Shown: positions 9,706 through 22,380 of the stretch, one piece after another
Layout of the letters: the number at the start of each line of letters is the position of its first letter
Position numbering within the stretch: position 1 is the first letter of the stretch
NCBI GenBank assembly: GCA_963794185.1
Contig: CAWCDM010000003.1
Coordinates: forward strand, 1-64,000
Length of the DNA: 64,000 nt
Direction of reading: 5' to 3'
Source of the DNA: JAMXLO01 sp963794185
Lineage (GTDB): Bacteria > Pseudomonadota > Alphaproteobacteria > Acetobacterales > Acetobacteraceae
Notes under the pieces: model-generated
Databases searched by the model: none
Told to the model about the DNA's origin: nothing
Seen by the model: the letters and a program-made list of their open reading frames with translations, nothing else
Program-made: the position numbers and the translations under genes

Positions 9706-10547
9706 TCATTCCATTACCCTGGCTAGCCTACGCACCATGAGGCGGATTGATGCGAGCAACAGATACGCTCGCGCCTTGCGGTTGAGACATTCCCAGTCCT
9801 TGGCAAGTCGGCGGCAGCGATTGAGCCATGCAAGCGTTCGTTCAACGACCCAGCGCTTGGGAAGAACGACGAACCCTTTGGCCTGGTCCGACCGTTTGAC
9901 AATCTCCACGTCCACCTGGGCCATGATTTTCTTCACCGCCGTCTGGAACACCGGCCCCTGATAGCCGGCATCAGCGTAGAGCTTGAGCAGGAATGGATAC
10001 AAGCCGAACAAGGTCGCCATCACCATCGCACCGCCGTCACGGTCCTGAATATCTGCGGCATGCACGATGGCCTGCAACATCAGGCCGGTCGTATCGACCA
10101 GGATGTGTCGCTTCTTGCCCTTGATCTTTTTCCCCACATCATAGCCGTGCGGATCAATGCAGGCCCCGCTTTTGCAGCGCTTTTCACGCTCTGGCTATCG
10201 ATCACCGCCGCCGTCGGACTGGCCTCTCGCTCGGCCTGCTCCCGGCATTTCACGTATAGTGCATGATGGATCCGTTCCAGTGTCCCATCATGCTCCCAGC
10301 GATCGAGATAGTCATGGATCGTGCTGCGCGGCGGCAGGTCCTTCGGGATGTCACGCCACTGGCAGCCCGAACCGGTGATATACATCACCCCATTGAGCAC
10401 CTCGCGAATATCGACCGTGCGCTTGTTGCCACCCGGTTTGGCGGGCGGTATCAGCGGCGCGACCTCGGCCCATTCTTCATCGGTCAGGTCATGGCTGTAG
10501 CGCAGGCCGCTGCGGTCATGGCGACGGCGGGTCTCTTCGGTCCACAT
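9706..10547 (-). mobile_element. IS5-family transposase in two overlapping frames
   Basis: Frame 1 (start 10547) contains the N-terminal part: YSHDLTDEEWAEVAPLIPP, GCQWRDIPKDLPP and VIDSQSVKSA, which carries the first catalytic Asp. Frame 2 (to the stop at 9706) contains KGKKRHILVDTTGL, YADAGYQGP (second Asp) and RWVVERTLAWLNRCRR (catalytic Glu). Together they are a complete DDE transposase of the IS5 group. A -1 shift at GCAAAAGC (near 10178) joins the frames at SGACIDPHGYD; such a shift is known in related two-frame IS5 elements and may be programmed. I could not identify the terminal inverted repeats with confidence, so the limits given are those of the coding frames. Confidence 0.85.
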
Positions 10548-10746
10548 CCGGCACCTCGCGATTCGGTGCCATGTATAGAGTCACAGTCGATTCGAGTCGG
10601 GCAAGCCCCTCCGCTAACCGACTTTAAAGACTCAATTTGTTCTCGGACGGACACTTAACGCTGGCATGCCGCGCGTGGCAACCTGGCGGGTTGGCGCCGG
10701 CAGGAGCGAATTGCTTTGCGTAGTCGCTTGCAGCGGAGACGCTGGC

Positions 10747-10920
10747 TCATGTTTGTTCCCAGAGCCAAGGGATCGCGAAGCAGATGAACATTGCCAAGAG
10801 ATTGCCGGTTGAGACCCAGACCGCCGCCGATCCGAGCCATCCTGAAATGGCGACGCCGACAATGGCACGCTCCGTCATGTCCGCCGCTTGCAGACCGTCA
10901 TCGGGCAGCCGCGGCGGCAT
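10747..10920 (-). CDS. Possible small membrane protein (57 aa)
   Basis: From ATG 10920 the frame reads a short polar start, then two hydrophobic stretches, AIVGVAISGWLGSAAVWV and LLAMFICFAIPWLW, ending EQT. This could be a two-helix inner-membrane peptide. It stands alone in an otherwise empty 800-base stretch between the IS5 element and the MFS gene, so it may also be a remnant. Support is limited to hydrophobicity pattern and an unbroken frame. Confidence 0.35.
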   Translation of the reverse strand: MPPRLPDDGLQAADMTERAIVGVAISGWLGSAAVWVSTGNLLAMFICFAIPWLWEQT

Positions 10921-11352
10921 CTGGCAGAAGTGGACTGGCAGACCTTGGTGGGGGCAGGCCCAAGCCGATCAAAAGAGGCGCCCCCAGAATCTTGTGTTGT
11001 GTGCGTCCCCGTCCCTCCCGAATCCGCACCGCCATGTGGCGAGAGCCTGATGAATATTCGGCACGAGCAAGGCGCAAGTCCAGACGCTGGCGAGCCGGGC
11101 GCCCAGAACATGCGGCGAGGCCTGCGCCCTTCAGGCAGATGCCTCAGCGAGGGCTGCCCTGCGACGCGCAAGGCGACCGTGGTTCCATTTCTCTTTGCCA
11201 CCGACAAAGTCCTACACCATGCGCAATGAGACGAAATCGCACAGGTTGCGGCGGTATTCCAACCCGCGACGACCAGGTCACGACGCAGCTTGCGTGGCGC
11301 CGCCGAGCATGCAACACGGAGTCAACGGGGAGAGTGCGTCGAGAGGCCGAAA
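10921..11352. other. Non-coding stretch upstream of the MFS gene
   Basis: Several overlapping open frames occur on both strands but none resembles a known protein or has a convincing composition. No tRNA, repeat or strong hairpin is apparent. It may hold the promoter of the MFS transporter, or remnants left by insertion of the neighbouring IS element. Confidence 0.3.
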
Positions 11353-12687
11353 ATGGCGGATGCGGCGTTGTCGGCGGCCGAGGCCGCGCTGGAAAACCAA
11401 CGGATCGGCAGCTTGCAGATTCGTGTCGCGGTGTTGTGCACGCTCGTGCAGATCTGCGACGGCTATGACCTCAATGCGGTCGCGTGGGCGGTGCCGTCGC
11501 TGATCCGTGAGTGGCACTTGCCGCCATCGATGTTCACGATGGCGTTCCTGTGGTCGAGCATCGGCATCCTGGTGGGCGCGCTGTCCGCGGGACCGATCGG
11601 GGACCGTTTCGGCCGTCGGCCGCTGTTGCTCGGCAGTCTCACGATCTTCGGCATCGCCTCGCTGCTCAGCGCCACCGCCGGCTCGCTCGGCATGCTGAGC
11701 CTCTTGCGCTTCTTCACCGGGCTCGGCATCGGCGGCGGGTTTTCAGGGGCGGCCGCGCTGACCGGCGACTACGCACCCCACCGTCTGCGCGCGACGATGA
11801 TCATGGCCACGTTCACCGGTGCGCCCATCGGCGGCTTCCTCGGCGGACAGCTCGTGGCGTTGCTGCTCGCCCAGTTCGGCTGGCCGATGATCTTCGTCCT
11901 GGGCGGCGTGTTCCCGCTGGTTCTGGTGCTGGCGCTGGCGGTTTGGCTGCCGGAATCGCCGCGGTTCCTGGCCGCCAGGGGGAATCTGTCACCACGCCAT
12001 GCCGCCTTGCTTCGGCGCCTCGACATCGTTCCGGCGCAGAGCGGTCCTGTCGACATCGCACAGGGAAACCCCGTCAGGATGCTGTTCGGCAAGGGCTATG
12101 CCCTGCAGACCGTCCTGCTGTGGATCGTCTACTTCTGCAGCCTGCTGAACCTGTTCCTGTTCGCCTATTGGATGCCGACAGTGTTGAACCTGATCGGAAT
12201 GAGCCCATCACAGGCGGTGTTCGCCTCGAGCCTCCGGGACTGCGGCGCGATCTTCACTGTCCTGTATCTCGGCGTTGCGATCGACCGGATCGGTCCCGAG
12301 CGCACACTGGCGTTGCACTACGCGGTCGGCGCCGTGTTCATCGCGGTGATCGCGCTCGTCGCGCTGCCCTATGCAATGCTCCTGTTGATGAGCTTCCTGG
12401 CCGGGGCAACGATCATCGGAAGCCAGACCGGCGCCAACGGAACCTGCGGGAAGCTTTACCCGGCGCGCATGCGCACGAGCGGCCTCGGCTGGGCGCTCGG
12501 CATCGGGCGGCTCGGCGGCATCGCCGCGCCGTTGCTGGGCGGTTACCTGTTGGCGCGCGGCCTCGCACCGACGCACATCTTCCTAAGCGCCTGTGGGTTT
12601 GCGCTCATTGCGGCTGTGGCCACTGCGCTGCTGGCTTTCCGCGGCAGCCGCGTGCGGGTCCTGGGCGTCGAGGGGGTCGGGCCATAA
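11353..12687 (+). CDS. MFS transporter, aromatic acid:H+ symporter (AAHS) type
   Basis: 444 residues from ATG 11353; an upstream in-frame ATG would add a polar tail. Twelve hydrophobic segments are evident. The loop 2-3 signature is GDRFGRRPLLLG, and the first helix has LCTLVQICDGYDLNA, the DGxD pattern typical of the AAHS group that imports benzoate-type acids with protons. The second-half counterpart is VAIDRIGPERTLAL. The substrate cannot be fixed from sequence. It converges on valS with 39 bases between the stops and has no obvious operon partner. Confidence 0.85.
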   Translation: MADAALSAAEAALENQRIGSLQIRVAVLCTLVQICDGYDLNAVAWAVPSLIREWHLPPSMFTMAFLWSSIGILVGALSAGPIGDRFGRRPLLLGSLTIFGIASLLSATAGSLGMLSLLRFFTGLGIGGGFSGAAALTGDYAPHRLRATMIMATFTGAPIGGFLGGQLVALLLAQFGWPMIFVLGGVFPLVLVLALAVWLPESPRFLAARGNLSPRHAALLRRLDIVPAQSGPVDIAQGNPVRMLFGKGYALQTVLLWIVYFCSLLNLFLFAYWMPTVLNLIGMSPSQAVFASSLRDCGAIFTVLYLGVAIDRIGPERTLALHYAVGAVFIAVIALVALPYAMLLLMSFLAGATIIGSQTGANGTCGKLYPARMRTSGLGWALGIGRLGGIAAPLLGGYLLARGLAPTHIFLSACGFALIAAVATALLAFRGSRVRVLGVEGVGP

Positions 12688-12726
12688 AGGCATCTCGAGG
12701 CCGCCGAGACGGGCAGTTTCCCAGGC

Positions 12727-15423
<2,697 letters not shown>

Positions 15424-15481
15424 ACGGCCTTGGTTTGCGGCCTCTCGCGGATGCCGCAGGAGGCCGGCTATGGCAATACGG

Positions 15482-16069
15482 TCAGGGAGCCACGCGCCCT
15501 ACCACGCGCTCGATCTCGACGCGAACCAGACGCTCGACCATCGGCGGGAGGTTCGCGTCGAGCCACTCCTTGAGCAGGGGCCGCAACTCCTCCCGCACGA
15601 TGTCCTCGACGGTGGGACCGCCGCTGTGCACGCGCACGGTTCGCTCCGCCGCGATCGTACGGACCAAACTGTCGACCGAGGATGCTGCGGCCGCAGCCGC
15701 TTCCGGCGCAACGAGGGCTTCCGGCGTGATCGCCGCCGGCAGAGGCGGCGCCGGCGGAACCGGCACCGGGACGGCGAGCGACTCCGGCTCTGGCTCCGGC
15801 GCGGAAACGACGCTTTCCGGCGGCTTCGATACCATCATCGCGGAATCCAGGACCAGCACTCCATCACTGGCAACGCGCTCCTCGGGCTGTGCGGTCGGCG
15901 ACCGCGGCGCAGCAGCGCCGGGCGCGGTCACCTCATCCTCGCTGAGGATACGACGGATCGAGGCAAGAATGTCCTCCATCGAGGGATCCGCCGACGATGT
16001 CGCGCCGGAGCCTGCACCGGGTTCTGTCGCTGGAACTGACCCGGGAGGAGGCGTCTGCGACGTACTCAT
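15482..16069 (-). CDS. popZ: DUF2497 protein, PopZ-like polar organising protein
   Basis: 195 residues from ATG 16069 (MSTSQTPPPG). Layout as in PopZ: an N-terminal conserved helix (PSMEDILASIRRILSEDE), a long proline/alanine/acidic disordered linker, and the C-terminal oligomerisation region (LRPLLKEWLDANLPPMVERL, then VRVEIERVV). In Caulobacter PopZ forms a polar scaffold that anchors the chromosome origin. The position between tolC and valS is conserved. Function here is inferred from family; the symbol is moderately certain. Confidence 0.75.
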   Translation of the reverse strand: MSTSQTPPPGSVPATEPGAGSGATSSADPSMEDILASIRRILSEDEVTAPGAAAPRSPTAQPEERVASDGVLVLDSAMMVSKPPESVVSAPEPEPESLAVPVPVPPAPPLPAAITPEALVAPEAAAAAASSVDSLVRTIAAERTVRVHSGGPTVEDIVREELRPLLKEWLDANLPPMVERLVRVEIERVVGRVAP

Positions 16070-16106
16070 GCCGCGCACCGCATCGTCATGTTGTCGCCTC
16101 GCCTGC

Positions 16107-17663
16107 TCATCGGCCCGGCTGGTCCTTGGCGTAGTCGCCAAGGCCCACCCACTTGTCCTTCACCGCATTGTAATACGCCGTGTCGTCGTACAGCGGCACC
16201 GGCAGATGCAGGTCGCGCGCGGTCAACCGGCCGATTGCCGAGGCGACCTGATAGGATGCGGTGATGAGCTGCGCCAGGTTCTGGACCAGCGTGACCTGAG
16301 AAGTCAGCAACGCCTGCTGCGCGTTCAGCACGTCCAGCGTGGTGCGGCTGCCGACGATCGCCTCGCGTTCCACACCTTCCAGAGCAATCTGATTGGCGCG
16401 AATTTGCTGCCGTGTGCTGTCGGCAGCCGCCTTCGCCGCGACGAGCGTCTCCCAGGCCTGCACCGCGTTCTGCACGGCGGTGCGGCGCGCATCGTACACC
16501 AGCTGGCTGTTCTGCTGCACCGTCTGCTTCGCCGCGCGGACTGCGGAGTATTCCGAACCTCCTTGATAGACCGGCACTGAAAGCTGCACCACGGCCTGAT
16601 AGCCGTTGGTCGAGGTGGATCGGGCGGCAGAGTTTTGTTGTTGGAACACCTGGCCTACCACGCTGACCTGCGGCAAGAGCTGGGAGAATGCGACGTCCAC
16701 CGCGTCCTTCGAAGCGGATTCGTTGAACAGGGCGGCGACAACCGCCGGATTGTTGTGTGCCGCCAGCGCGGTCGCGTCCTGCTCATTCTTCACGGGAAGC
16801 GCGAGTGGTTGCGGCTCGACAAGGTCGCCGGGCGGATAGTAGCCGACCACCTGCTGATACGTTCCGCGCGCCGTCAGCAGGTTGCCTTCCGATGTCTGGC
16901 GCTGCGCGGTTGCGCCGGCCAGCGCAGCTTCGGCCTGCGCCACGTCGGTGCGGGTGATCTCCCCCACCCGGAACCGGTCATTGGTCGCCTGGAGTTGCTT
17001 GGCCAGCACCTGCTCGTTGTTGATGTTGAGCGCCAGGAGCTGTTGCGCCTGGATGACGCCGACATAGGCGTTGACCACATTGCCGAAGCTGGTCTGTTCC
17101 TGAGACAGCAGGGTGGCGCGCTCGGCCATCACCTTGTTCTTGGCCTGGTTGACGTTCGCCGATGTCTTGCCGCCGGTGTAGATAGGCTGGGTGAGCTGCG
17201 CCTGGGCGATGCCAATGAGCCGGTCGGTCTGCGCGTTGAGGAAGCCGCCGCCGCCGGACCTGGTGAATGCACGGCTAAAGCCATCGCCGTAGCCGGCGGT
17301 TCCCGACATCACGACGGTCGGCCGCCACCCGGCGAGCGCCTGCGGCACATTCTCGTCGGTCGCCCGCAGTTTGGCCCGCTCGGCCAGCAGCTGGGGCTGG
17401 CTCGAATATGTCGCCGCCAGCGCCTCGGACAGCGTGTGCGGCACGCCGGGATCCGACGGGACCGGCGCCGGCGCGTTGCGCGGTGGCTTCTGCTGTGCCA
17501 GCGTTGCCTGCGCCGCCGGCAAGCGTTTGGCTGGCACGGCCTTGGCTGGCGGCTGCGACGATGGCGTGGTCGTGGCGGGGTTCGGCTGGGGCGTCTGCCC
17601 GAGGGCAGGCGCACCCACCAGGGCCAAGCCGAGACCAATGAGCAAACCGTGCCGCGAATTCAT
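16107..17663 (-). CDS. TolC-family outer membrane efflux protein
   Basis: 518 residues with a signal peptide (about 1-22, ending APALG). A proline/alanine-rich linker precedes two repeated OEP domains rich in long coiled helices (TLSEALAATYSSQPQLLAER starts the first). PIYTGGKTSANVNQAK and PVYQGGSEYSAVRAAK are the matching Y-x-G-G turns of the two repeats, diagnostic of TolC-type channels. It would form the outer-membrane duct for type I secretion or RND efflux. No cognate pump is in the window. The pcm-like gene lies 55 bases upstream on the same strand, so they may be cotranscribed. Confidence 0.92.
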   Translation of the reverse strand: MNSRHGLLIGLGLALVGAPALGQTPQPNPATTTPSSQPPAKAVPAKRLPAAQATLAQQKPPRNAPAPVPSDPGVPHTLSEALAATYSSQPQLLAERAKLRATDENVPQALAGWRPTVVMSGTAGYGDGFSRAFTRSGGGGFLNAQTDRLIGIAQAQLTQPIYTGGKTSANVNQAKNKVMAERATLLSQEQTSFGNVVNAYVGVIQAQQLLALNINNEQVLAKQLQATNDRFRVGEITRTDVAQAEAALAGATAQRQTSEGNLLTARGTYQQVVGYYPPGDLVEPQPLALPVKNEQDATALAAHNNPAVVAALFNESASKDAVDVAFSQLLPQVSVVGQVFQQQNSAARSTSTNGYQAVVQLSVPVYQGGSEYSAVRAAKQTVQQNSQLVYDARRTAVQNAVQAWETLVAAKAAADSTRQQIRANQIALEGVEREAIVGSRTTLDVLNAQQALLTSQVTLVQNLAQLITASYQVASAIGRLTARDLHLPVPLYDDTAYYNAVKDKWVGLGDYAKDQPGR

Positions 17664-17718
17664 GCACGCCCCCGTTCGATCTGCCGCCCGTTTGCCACAG
17701 CGGCCGGCTAAACGCCAA

Positions 17719-18387
17719 TCAGAACACGAAGCCCGGCGATGGAACGAGTCCGGGGATCGGCGGCGCAGTGCAGTCGAACATCGGCTGCATCCGTAGGCCG
17801 GCCACGCTGGCCTCGGCCAAAACCGCCTGGCCGCCGGTGGCGCTGCCCATGCAGACGGTCGCCAGCCTGCCTGTATCCGTGCGAAGCTGCTCGCCGATCA
17901 CCGGCGGAACACTCCTGACCGCACCCTCGATCAGGATCACGTCGTATGGTGCGCCGGGCGGCCAGCCTGCCGCGAGGGGCCCGGAAACCAGGCTCACACC
18001 GGGCGCGAATTCGGCGAGTGCCGAACTCGCCAGCGCCAGCAGCGACGTGTCATCCTCCAACGCCGTCACTCTCGCGCCACAGGACGCCAGCAGCGCCGCG
18101 CCGTAGCCGGGGCCGGCGGCGACCACGAGCACCCGCTCGCCCTCGGCGATCGCGATGAGCTGCAACAGACGTGCAATGACCATCGGTTCCAACAGCACCC
18201 TGCCGCGGCCGAGCGGAACGTCCTCATCGGCGTAGGCGAGTGACGCCAGGCTGGGCGGCAGGAAGCGCTCACGCGGCAACCAGCGCATCGCGGCGATGAT
18301 CCGCGGATCGGTGACCTTGTTGGGGCGGACCTGACTGTCCACCATGCGTTCGCGGGCTTCGGTGAATGCCGGGGTGGCACTGTCCAT
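17719..18387 (-). CDS. pcm: Protein-L-isoaspartate O-methyltransferase-like protein
   Basis: 222 residues. N-terminal MVDSQVRPNKVTDPRIIAAM and WLPRERFLPP match the short PCMT-like proteins found beside tolC in alphaproteobacteria. SAM-binding motif I is LVVAAGPGYGAALLAS; the post-I acid is in VTALEDD; APYDVILIEGAV is motif II. Classical Pcm repairs isoaspartyl residues, but these paralogues lack parts of the usual substrate loop, so the true substrate is uncertain. Likely in one transcript with tolC. Confidence 0.75.
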   Translation of the reverse strand: MDSATPAFTEARERMVDSQVRPNKVTDPRIIAAMRWLPRERFLPPSLASLAYADEDVPLGRGRVLLEPMVIARLLQLIAIAEGERVLVVAAGPGYGAALLASCGARVTALEDDTSLLALASSALAEFAPGVSLVSGPLAAGWPPGAPYDVILIEGAVRSVPPVIGEQLRTDTGRLATVCMGSATGGQAVLAEASVAGLRMQPMFDCTAPPIPGLVPSPGFVF

Positions 18388-18537
18388 TGCGGGCTCGTCG
18401 GGTTGGGACGGTGCCGCTTATAGAGGCCACCGGGCCGCCCCGCCAAGCAGGAACCGTCCGGGGCGAGCTCCGGGGTGCACTCCGGGCTTGACCTTGCTCG
18501 GGGGCTCACCCGATATACCGCAGCCCTTCACCAGGCC

Positions 18538-18611
18538 GGTCCGGTGGCAGAGTGGTGATGCAGCGGACTGCAAATCCGCGTATGCCGGTTCAATTCCGGC
18601 CCGGACCTCCA
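18538..18611 (+). tRNA. tRNA-Cys (GCA)
   Basis: A complete cloverleaf: acceptor GGTCCGG pairs with CCGGACC, the anticodon loop is CTGCAAA with anticodon GCA, the T arm is GCCGG-TTCAATT-CCGGC, discriminator T, and CCA is encoded. It lies between pcm and the histidine kinase. Confidence 0.95.
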
Positions 18612-18683
18612 CGTTCTCAATGACTGAGGGCTCCAGAAAAAAACCAGCGCTTCTGCTCCGATGCGAGGGGACCCGCAGGCGGG

Positions 18684-19991
18684 CTACCGGGTGTGCAGCC
18701 CGGCTACGTCCCCGCCGCGCCTAATGTTCCGAGATGCCCCACCCGGATCAGCAGGCAACGGAAACGTCAGCGTCCACTCGGTGCCATGATCGGAACGAAG
18801 CGTCGCCGAGCCGCCGACCTGCTCGATCAGCCGCCTGACCAGTTGCAAACCGTGCCGCAAGCTCTTGCCGGTCTCGACAAAACCCACGCCGTCGTCAGCG
18901 AAGACTATAGTCGCCTCATCGGCTGCCTCGGTCGGCGACATCGACACGCTGATCGACCCCGTGCCGTGGGGAAACGCGTGAGCATAGCTGTTCGCGATCA
19001 ATTCCGTGGTTACGAGACCCAAAGCGGTCACGGTATCCAGATCGAGCATGACCGGCTCGCAATGACACACCAGTCCGACGCCGGGGTGTTCACCAGTCTG
19101 CATGGCTTCGAAACTGGAACAAAGCGACGAGAGGTATTTGCCGAAATCTATCGTATGACTCAGCCCAGTACCAAGAAGATGGTCATAAACCTGGGCCAAA
19201 GCCATGACCCGGCGCGAAATCGCCTTGATGCCTTCTGTCCCAGCCCCGTCCGTGCTGACCTGGGCCTGCTTGCTCAGCATCCCGTAAACCAGCTGGAGGT
19301 TGTTGCGAACGCGATGCTGCAGCTCCCGCGCCAGGACCGATTTCTCGTCCAGCAGCCGATTCTTTTCCTCGAGAATGGCACTCTTCGCCACAAGCAGCCG
19401 ATCCCTGTCGGCGACCATGTCCTGCATCCGATCGACCGCGCTCTGCAGCGCCGCGTTGCGCGCCGAGGTGTCCACCGCTTCCGCCAGGACATTGGCGAAT
19501 CCGGTCAGGAAATCGATGTCGTGATCGTCATAGTCATGCTGTACAGGACTATCGATTTCCAGCACGCCATAAGGCTTGCCCTCCCGTTTGATGATGACGT
19601 CCACCGTCGAGATGATGCCATGCTCGGCATAGAAGGACGGCAGCACGAAGGTTGCGTCCTTGTTCAAATCGCCGCAGATCACCGGCTTTCCGGTAACGAA
19701 GGCACGACCTTGCGGTGAGCTCTCATCGGCCCGCGAAACGACCCGGCCGACCACGCCCGGTTTCCAGCCGACCCCGGCCTCGACGAGAAGATCGTTCTCC
19801 TCCGGGCGATATCGGCAGACCTTGCTGAAGGGAACTTCCAGACCATCGGCGCAGATGCGCGCGGCTTCCGTCAGAATTTTGCGCAGATCGCGTTCGCCAA
19901 GCGCGAACCTGCCGAATTCCGCAAGCTCCGACTGCTGTCGCAGCAGCCGCCTGATCTGCCTGGTGAGTTCGGCCTCCGCGGCATCGGGCAT
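18684..19991 (-). CDS. GAF-domain sensor histidine kinase, HWE/HisKA_2 type
   Basis: 435 residues from ATG 19991, 31 bases after the receiver gene. A GAF domain covers about 22-175 (FSKVCRYRPEENDLLVEAG, YGVLEIDSP). A coiled segment follows (180-220). The phosphoacceptor block is ARELQHRVRNNLQLV with His226, and the ATPase domain has TELIANSYAHAFP (N box) and FADDGVGF (G1). There is no transmembrane segment, so it senses a cytoplasmic signal. The receiver protein upstream is its probable partner. HisKA_2 kinases in alphaproteobacteria often serve light or general-stress responses, but the output here is unknown. Confidence 0.88.
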   Translation of the reverse strand: MPDAAEAELTRQIRRLLRQQSELAEFGRFALGERDLRKILTEAARICADGLEVPFSKVCRYRPEENDLLVEAGVGWKPGVVGRVVSRADESSPQGRAFVTGKPVICGDLNKDATFVLPSFYAEHGIISTVDVIIKREGKPYGVLEIDSPVQHDYDDHDIDFLTGFANVLAEAVDTSARNAALQSAVDRMQDMVADRDRLLVAKSAILEEKNRLLDEKSVLARELQHRVRNNLQLVYGMLSKQAQVSTDGAGTEGIKAISRRVMALAQVYDHLLGTGLSHTIDFGKYLSSLCSSFEAMQTGEHPGVGLVCHCEPVMLDLDTVTALGLVTTELIANSYAHAFPHGTGSISVSMSPTEAADEATIVFADDGVGFVETGKSLRHGLQLVRRLIEQVGGSATLRSDHGTEWTLTFPLPADPGGASRNIRRGGDVAGLHTR

Positions 19992-20022
19992 TGCCGCCTT
20001 CTTGGATGGGCCGTTCAGTACA

Positions 20023-20418
20023 TCAGAATCCCTTGGGGAACGGTCGCAAGGCCTCGCCGGTGTTGACCATCTGCTCGACGATCTGCAGCGCGCGAACAAC
20101 ATCTTCGGGTCGGTACGGTTTACCGATGCACGCTTCGCCATCCGCACTGGTCAGACCGAACTGGCCTGAATTGCCGGTTGCGTAGAGGACTCCCAGATGG
20201 CCTCGGCGATCCAGCCGGGCCGCGATTTCGGTGCCCAGACCGCCTTCGGCCAGCCGCATATCGAGGATCGCAAGGTCGGGTTTGTGCCGCTCGCAGAGTT
20301 CGACGGCCTTGTCGACGGTGCGGGCGATGCCGCACACTTCATACCCGCCCTCGACAAGAACATCCTCGAACATATCGGCCATAAAGAGGTCGTCTTCGGC
20401 GATCATGACCTTGAGCAT
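20023..20418 (-). CDS. Single-domain response regulator
   Basis: 131 residues, receiver domain only. Acidic pocket E8/D9/D10, phosphoacceptor D53 (LAILDMRL), switch Thr81 (LYATGNSG) and conserved Lys100 (CIGKPY) are all in place. There is no DNA-binding or enzymatic output domain, so it acts by protein contact or phosphotransfer. It is the first gene of a two-gene operon with the HisKA_2 kinase. The 230 bases upstream, up to the IS66 remnant, presumably carry the promoter but show no clear motif. Confidence 0.92.
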   Translation of the reverse strand: MLKVMIAEDDLFMADMFEDVLVEGGYEVCGIARTVDKAVELCERHKPDLAILDMRLAEGGLGTEIAARLDRRGHLGVLYATGNSGQFGLTSADGEACIGKPYRPEDVVRALQIVEQMVNTGEALRPFPKGF

Positions 20419-20648
20419 CCGGCGTTATCCTTTCTGGGAACAAACGGCCGGATTCAAAGGGCGCCGTCTTGATTTCTAGGCGGGACAAAACTCTCCGGCG
20501 CAACGAGCCAGCGCGAGCACCAGCCGGTCGGTGGAAGAATTGGTCAGCCAATTGCGCTGGCGATAGCATCGACTGCCAAGCGCAACGGCTGTTATTCGCA
20601 CAATTTTATTTAGGAATAGGGTAACAGCCCAGGTAGCGCAGGAGGCAA

Positions 20649-22112
20649 TCAGGCCGTGCGAATGTCTGCCATCAGGCACGCGGGGTCGGCGTTCAAGGTC
20701 TGAAGCACATTCCAACCCTGTTTCCTGGCGGTCGAGAGAACCGAGCGGATGACGGCGAATCCTTCGCACCATCCTCGGAGCGAAATCCGCCAGAGATCTT
20801 CTGGCGCAGTTTCATCATCCGCCCTCCTGCTCGGCTAGGTTGTTGGTGAGGGCACGTCGGGATCGGTCAGGAAGCGCAACACGTCCTGCTTGCGGGTGCC
20901 GAGGCGCAGCAGGAGGTTATGGCCCACCCGTCGCGGCGGACGGCCGCGGCGTCGGGCTTTTGCCAGCGCGGGCTGTGCTTCATGGAACGCCAGGCCTTCC
21001 ACCAGGATGGCGTTGTAACGGTGCTCGATCAGCGCGATCAGAGCGGAACTCAGCGGCACGCACCGCTCGCGCGCGAGGTTGGTCGCGTGGCAGGCGCGGC
21101 GCAGCAGGCGCTGCATCCTGCGTGCCCACTCTTCCTTCTCGATCTCGACCAGCGCCTTCAGTTCCCGCAGATGGTGCGCATTGCACAGCGCGTGCAGCAC
21201 GCCGGTCATCGTGTAGTACGGCTTCCAGTGATCATGCACGACAATACCGGTGACCTTTGGCAACAGGCTGCCCCGCTTCGCCGAGACGCGATAGAAAGTG
21301 AGCCAGACAGTCGAGGCGATATGCAGCCACTGCGTCTTGCCGCCAATGCGAAAGCCGGTTTCATCCATATGCTTGACCGGTGCGGCTGCCACGTGGTCGC
21401 GCACGGCATCGGCAAAATCCATGAAGCGGTGTGCGCAATCCTGGCTGATCCGGGCGATGGTGGCGGTGACCAGCCTGACGCCGAACAGGTCAGCCATCAG
21501 TGCGGAGAGACGCTTTTCCGGCAGCAACTGACAGTGCAGCAGATACAGCACGAACGCACCGACCGCTTGCCGTCTGCACGGAGCGGTCACCCCGTCGGGG
21601 AATGCGCCCGCGTCTGGGTGCCGCAGATGATGCAGCGGCAGTCATGTGCGCGGTGCTCGGTGACGATCAGTGGCGTCGGCTCGGGGGATCGAACACTTGC
21701 CGGGCGACATGGCCTGTCGCCATGGCTGCGGTCAGCGCCACCGCACGCCGTGCACGCTCTGGATAATGGTCGACGGTGGCATCAGGACAGCCCGGCGAAG
21801 CGTCGTGCCCGGATGGCCCTGCTGACCGCCGTTTGCCGACGGTTCCCGAGACGCTGACGCGCGGCGGCTCTCAGCCCGTCGCTCGACGGTGGCTGCCACT
21901 GTGCTGCTGTTCAGCCCGAGCCGGCGCTCCAAGTCCGCCAGCCGCTCCCAGCGCGGCATCTCCGCGCGAAGCATGCATCTCGGCCTGCAATGCCTGTCGA
22001 TGCACGCTGCCATCTCAAACGTGCCGTCACTCGGAGCCTCTGTGCGCCACGGCACGTTGTCGCGCGTGACGGGGGGGGCGGAATAGGAAACATTCCAGGC
22101 ACGCGAAATCAC
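20649..22112 (-). mobile_element. Decayed IS66-family transposase (tnpC)
   Basis: Pieces in several frames rebuild a TnpC: N-terminal LADLERRLGLNSSTV with GGQQGHPGTTL, the zinc-finger region DCRCIICGTQTRAH, the DDE core (LPEKRLSALMADLFGVRL, VKHMDETGFRIGGKTQW, HALCNAHHLRELKAL) and the C-terminal MMKLRQKISGGFRSEDGAKD to the stop at 20649. The breaks I can resolve are one-base deletions in short homopolymers (for example TTT to TT near 21595, and near 20845, 20825 and 20767). tnpA/tnpB helper genes and terminal repeats were not found, so the copy is probably partial and immobile. Limits are approximate. Confidence 0.75.
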
Positions 22113-22380
22113 GAAGGTGTGATGTCGCCCGTTCTACGGGCCGGCGATGGGGAATATCCGGCGCCCGTGATCAAAGCGTGCAATGCCGCACCACGCGGCG
22201 AGACATGCGCGGCCTTCGACAAGGAGAGTCAGCGGCGGTCTTCGGCATAACATTTTTATACTTGCGGATTAGCGCTCGCGCGCCCATTTTCGGTTCCATC
22301 GCTGGCAGTGGGCTGTCCCCGGGGCGTCAGTGGCAGAGAGATACGTGTGCTCCCGCCTGAACGGCGCCAAGGAACGCACA

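Noticed and set aside
10791..11468. 225-codon frame ahead of the MFS gene
   Set aside because: Arginine-rich with no recognisable motif, and it overlaps the start of the clear MFS gene in another frame.
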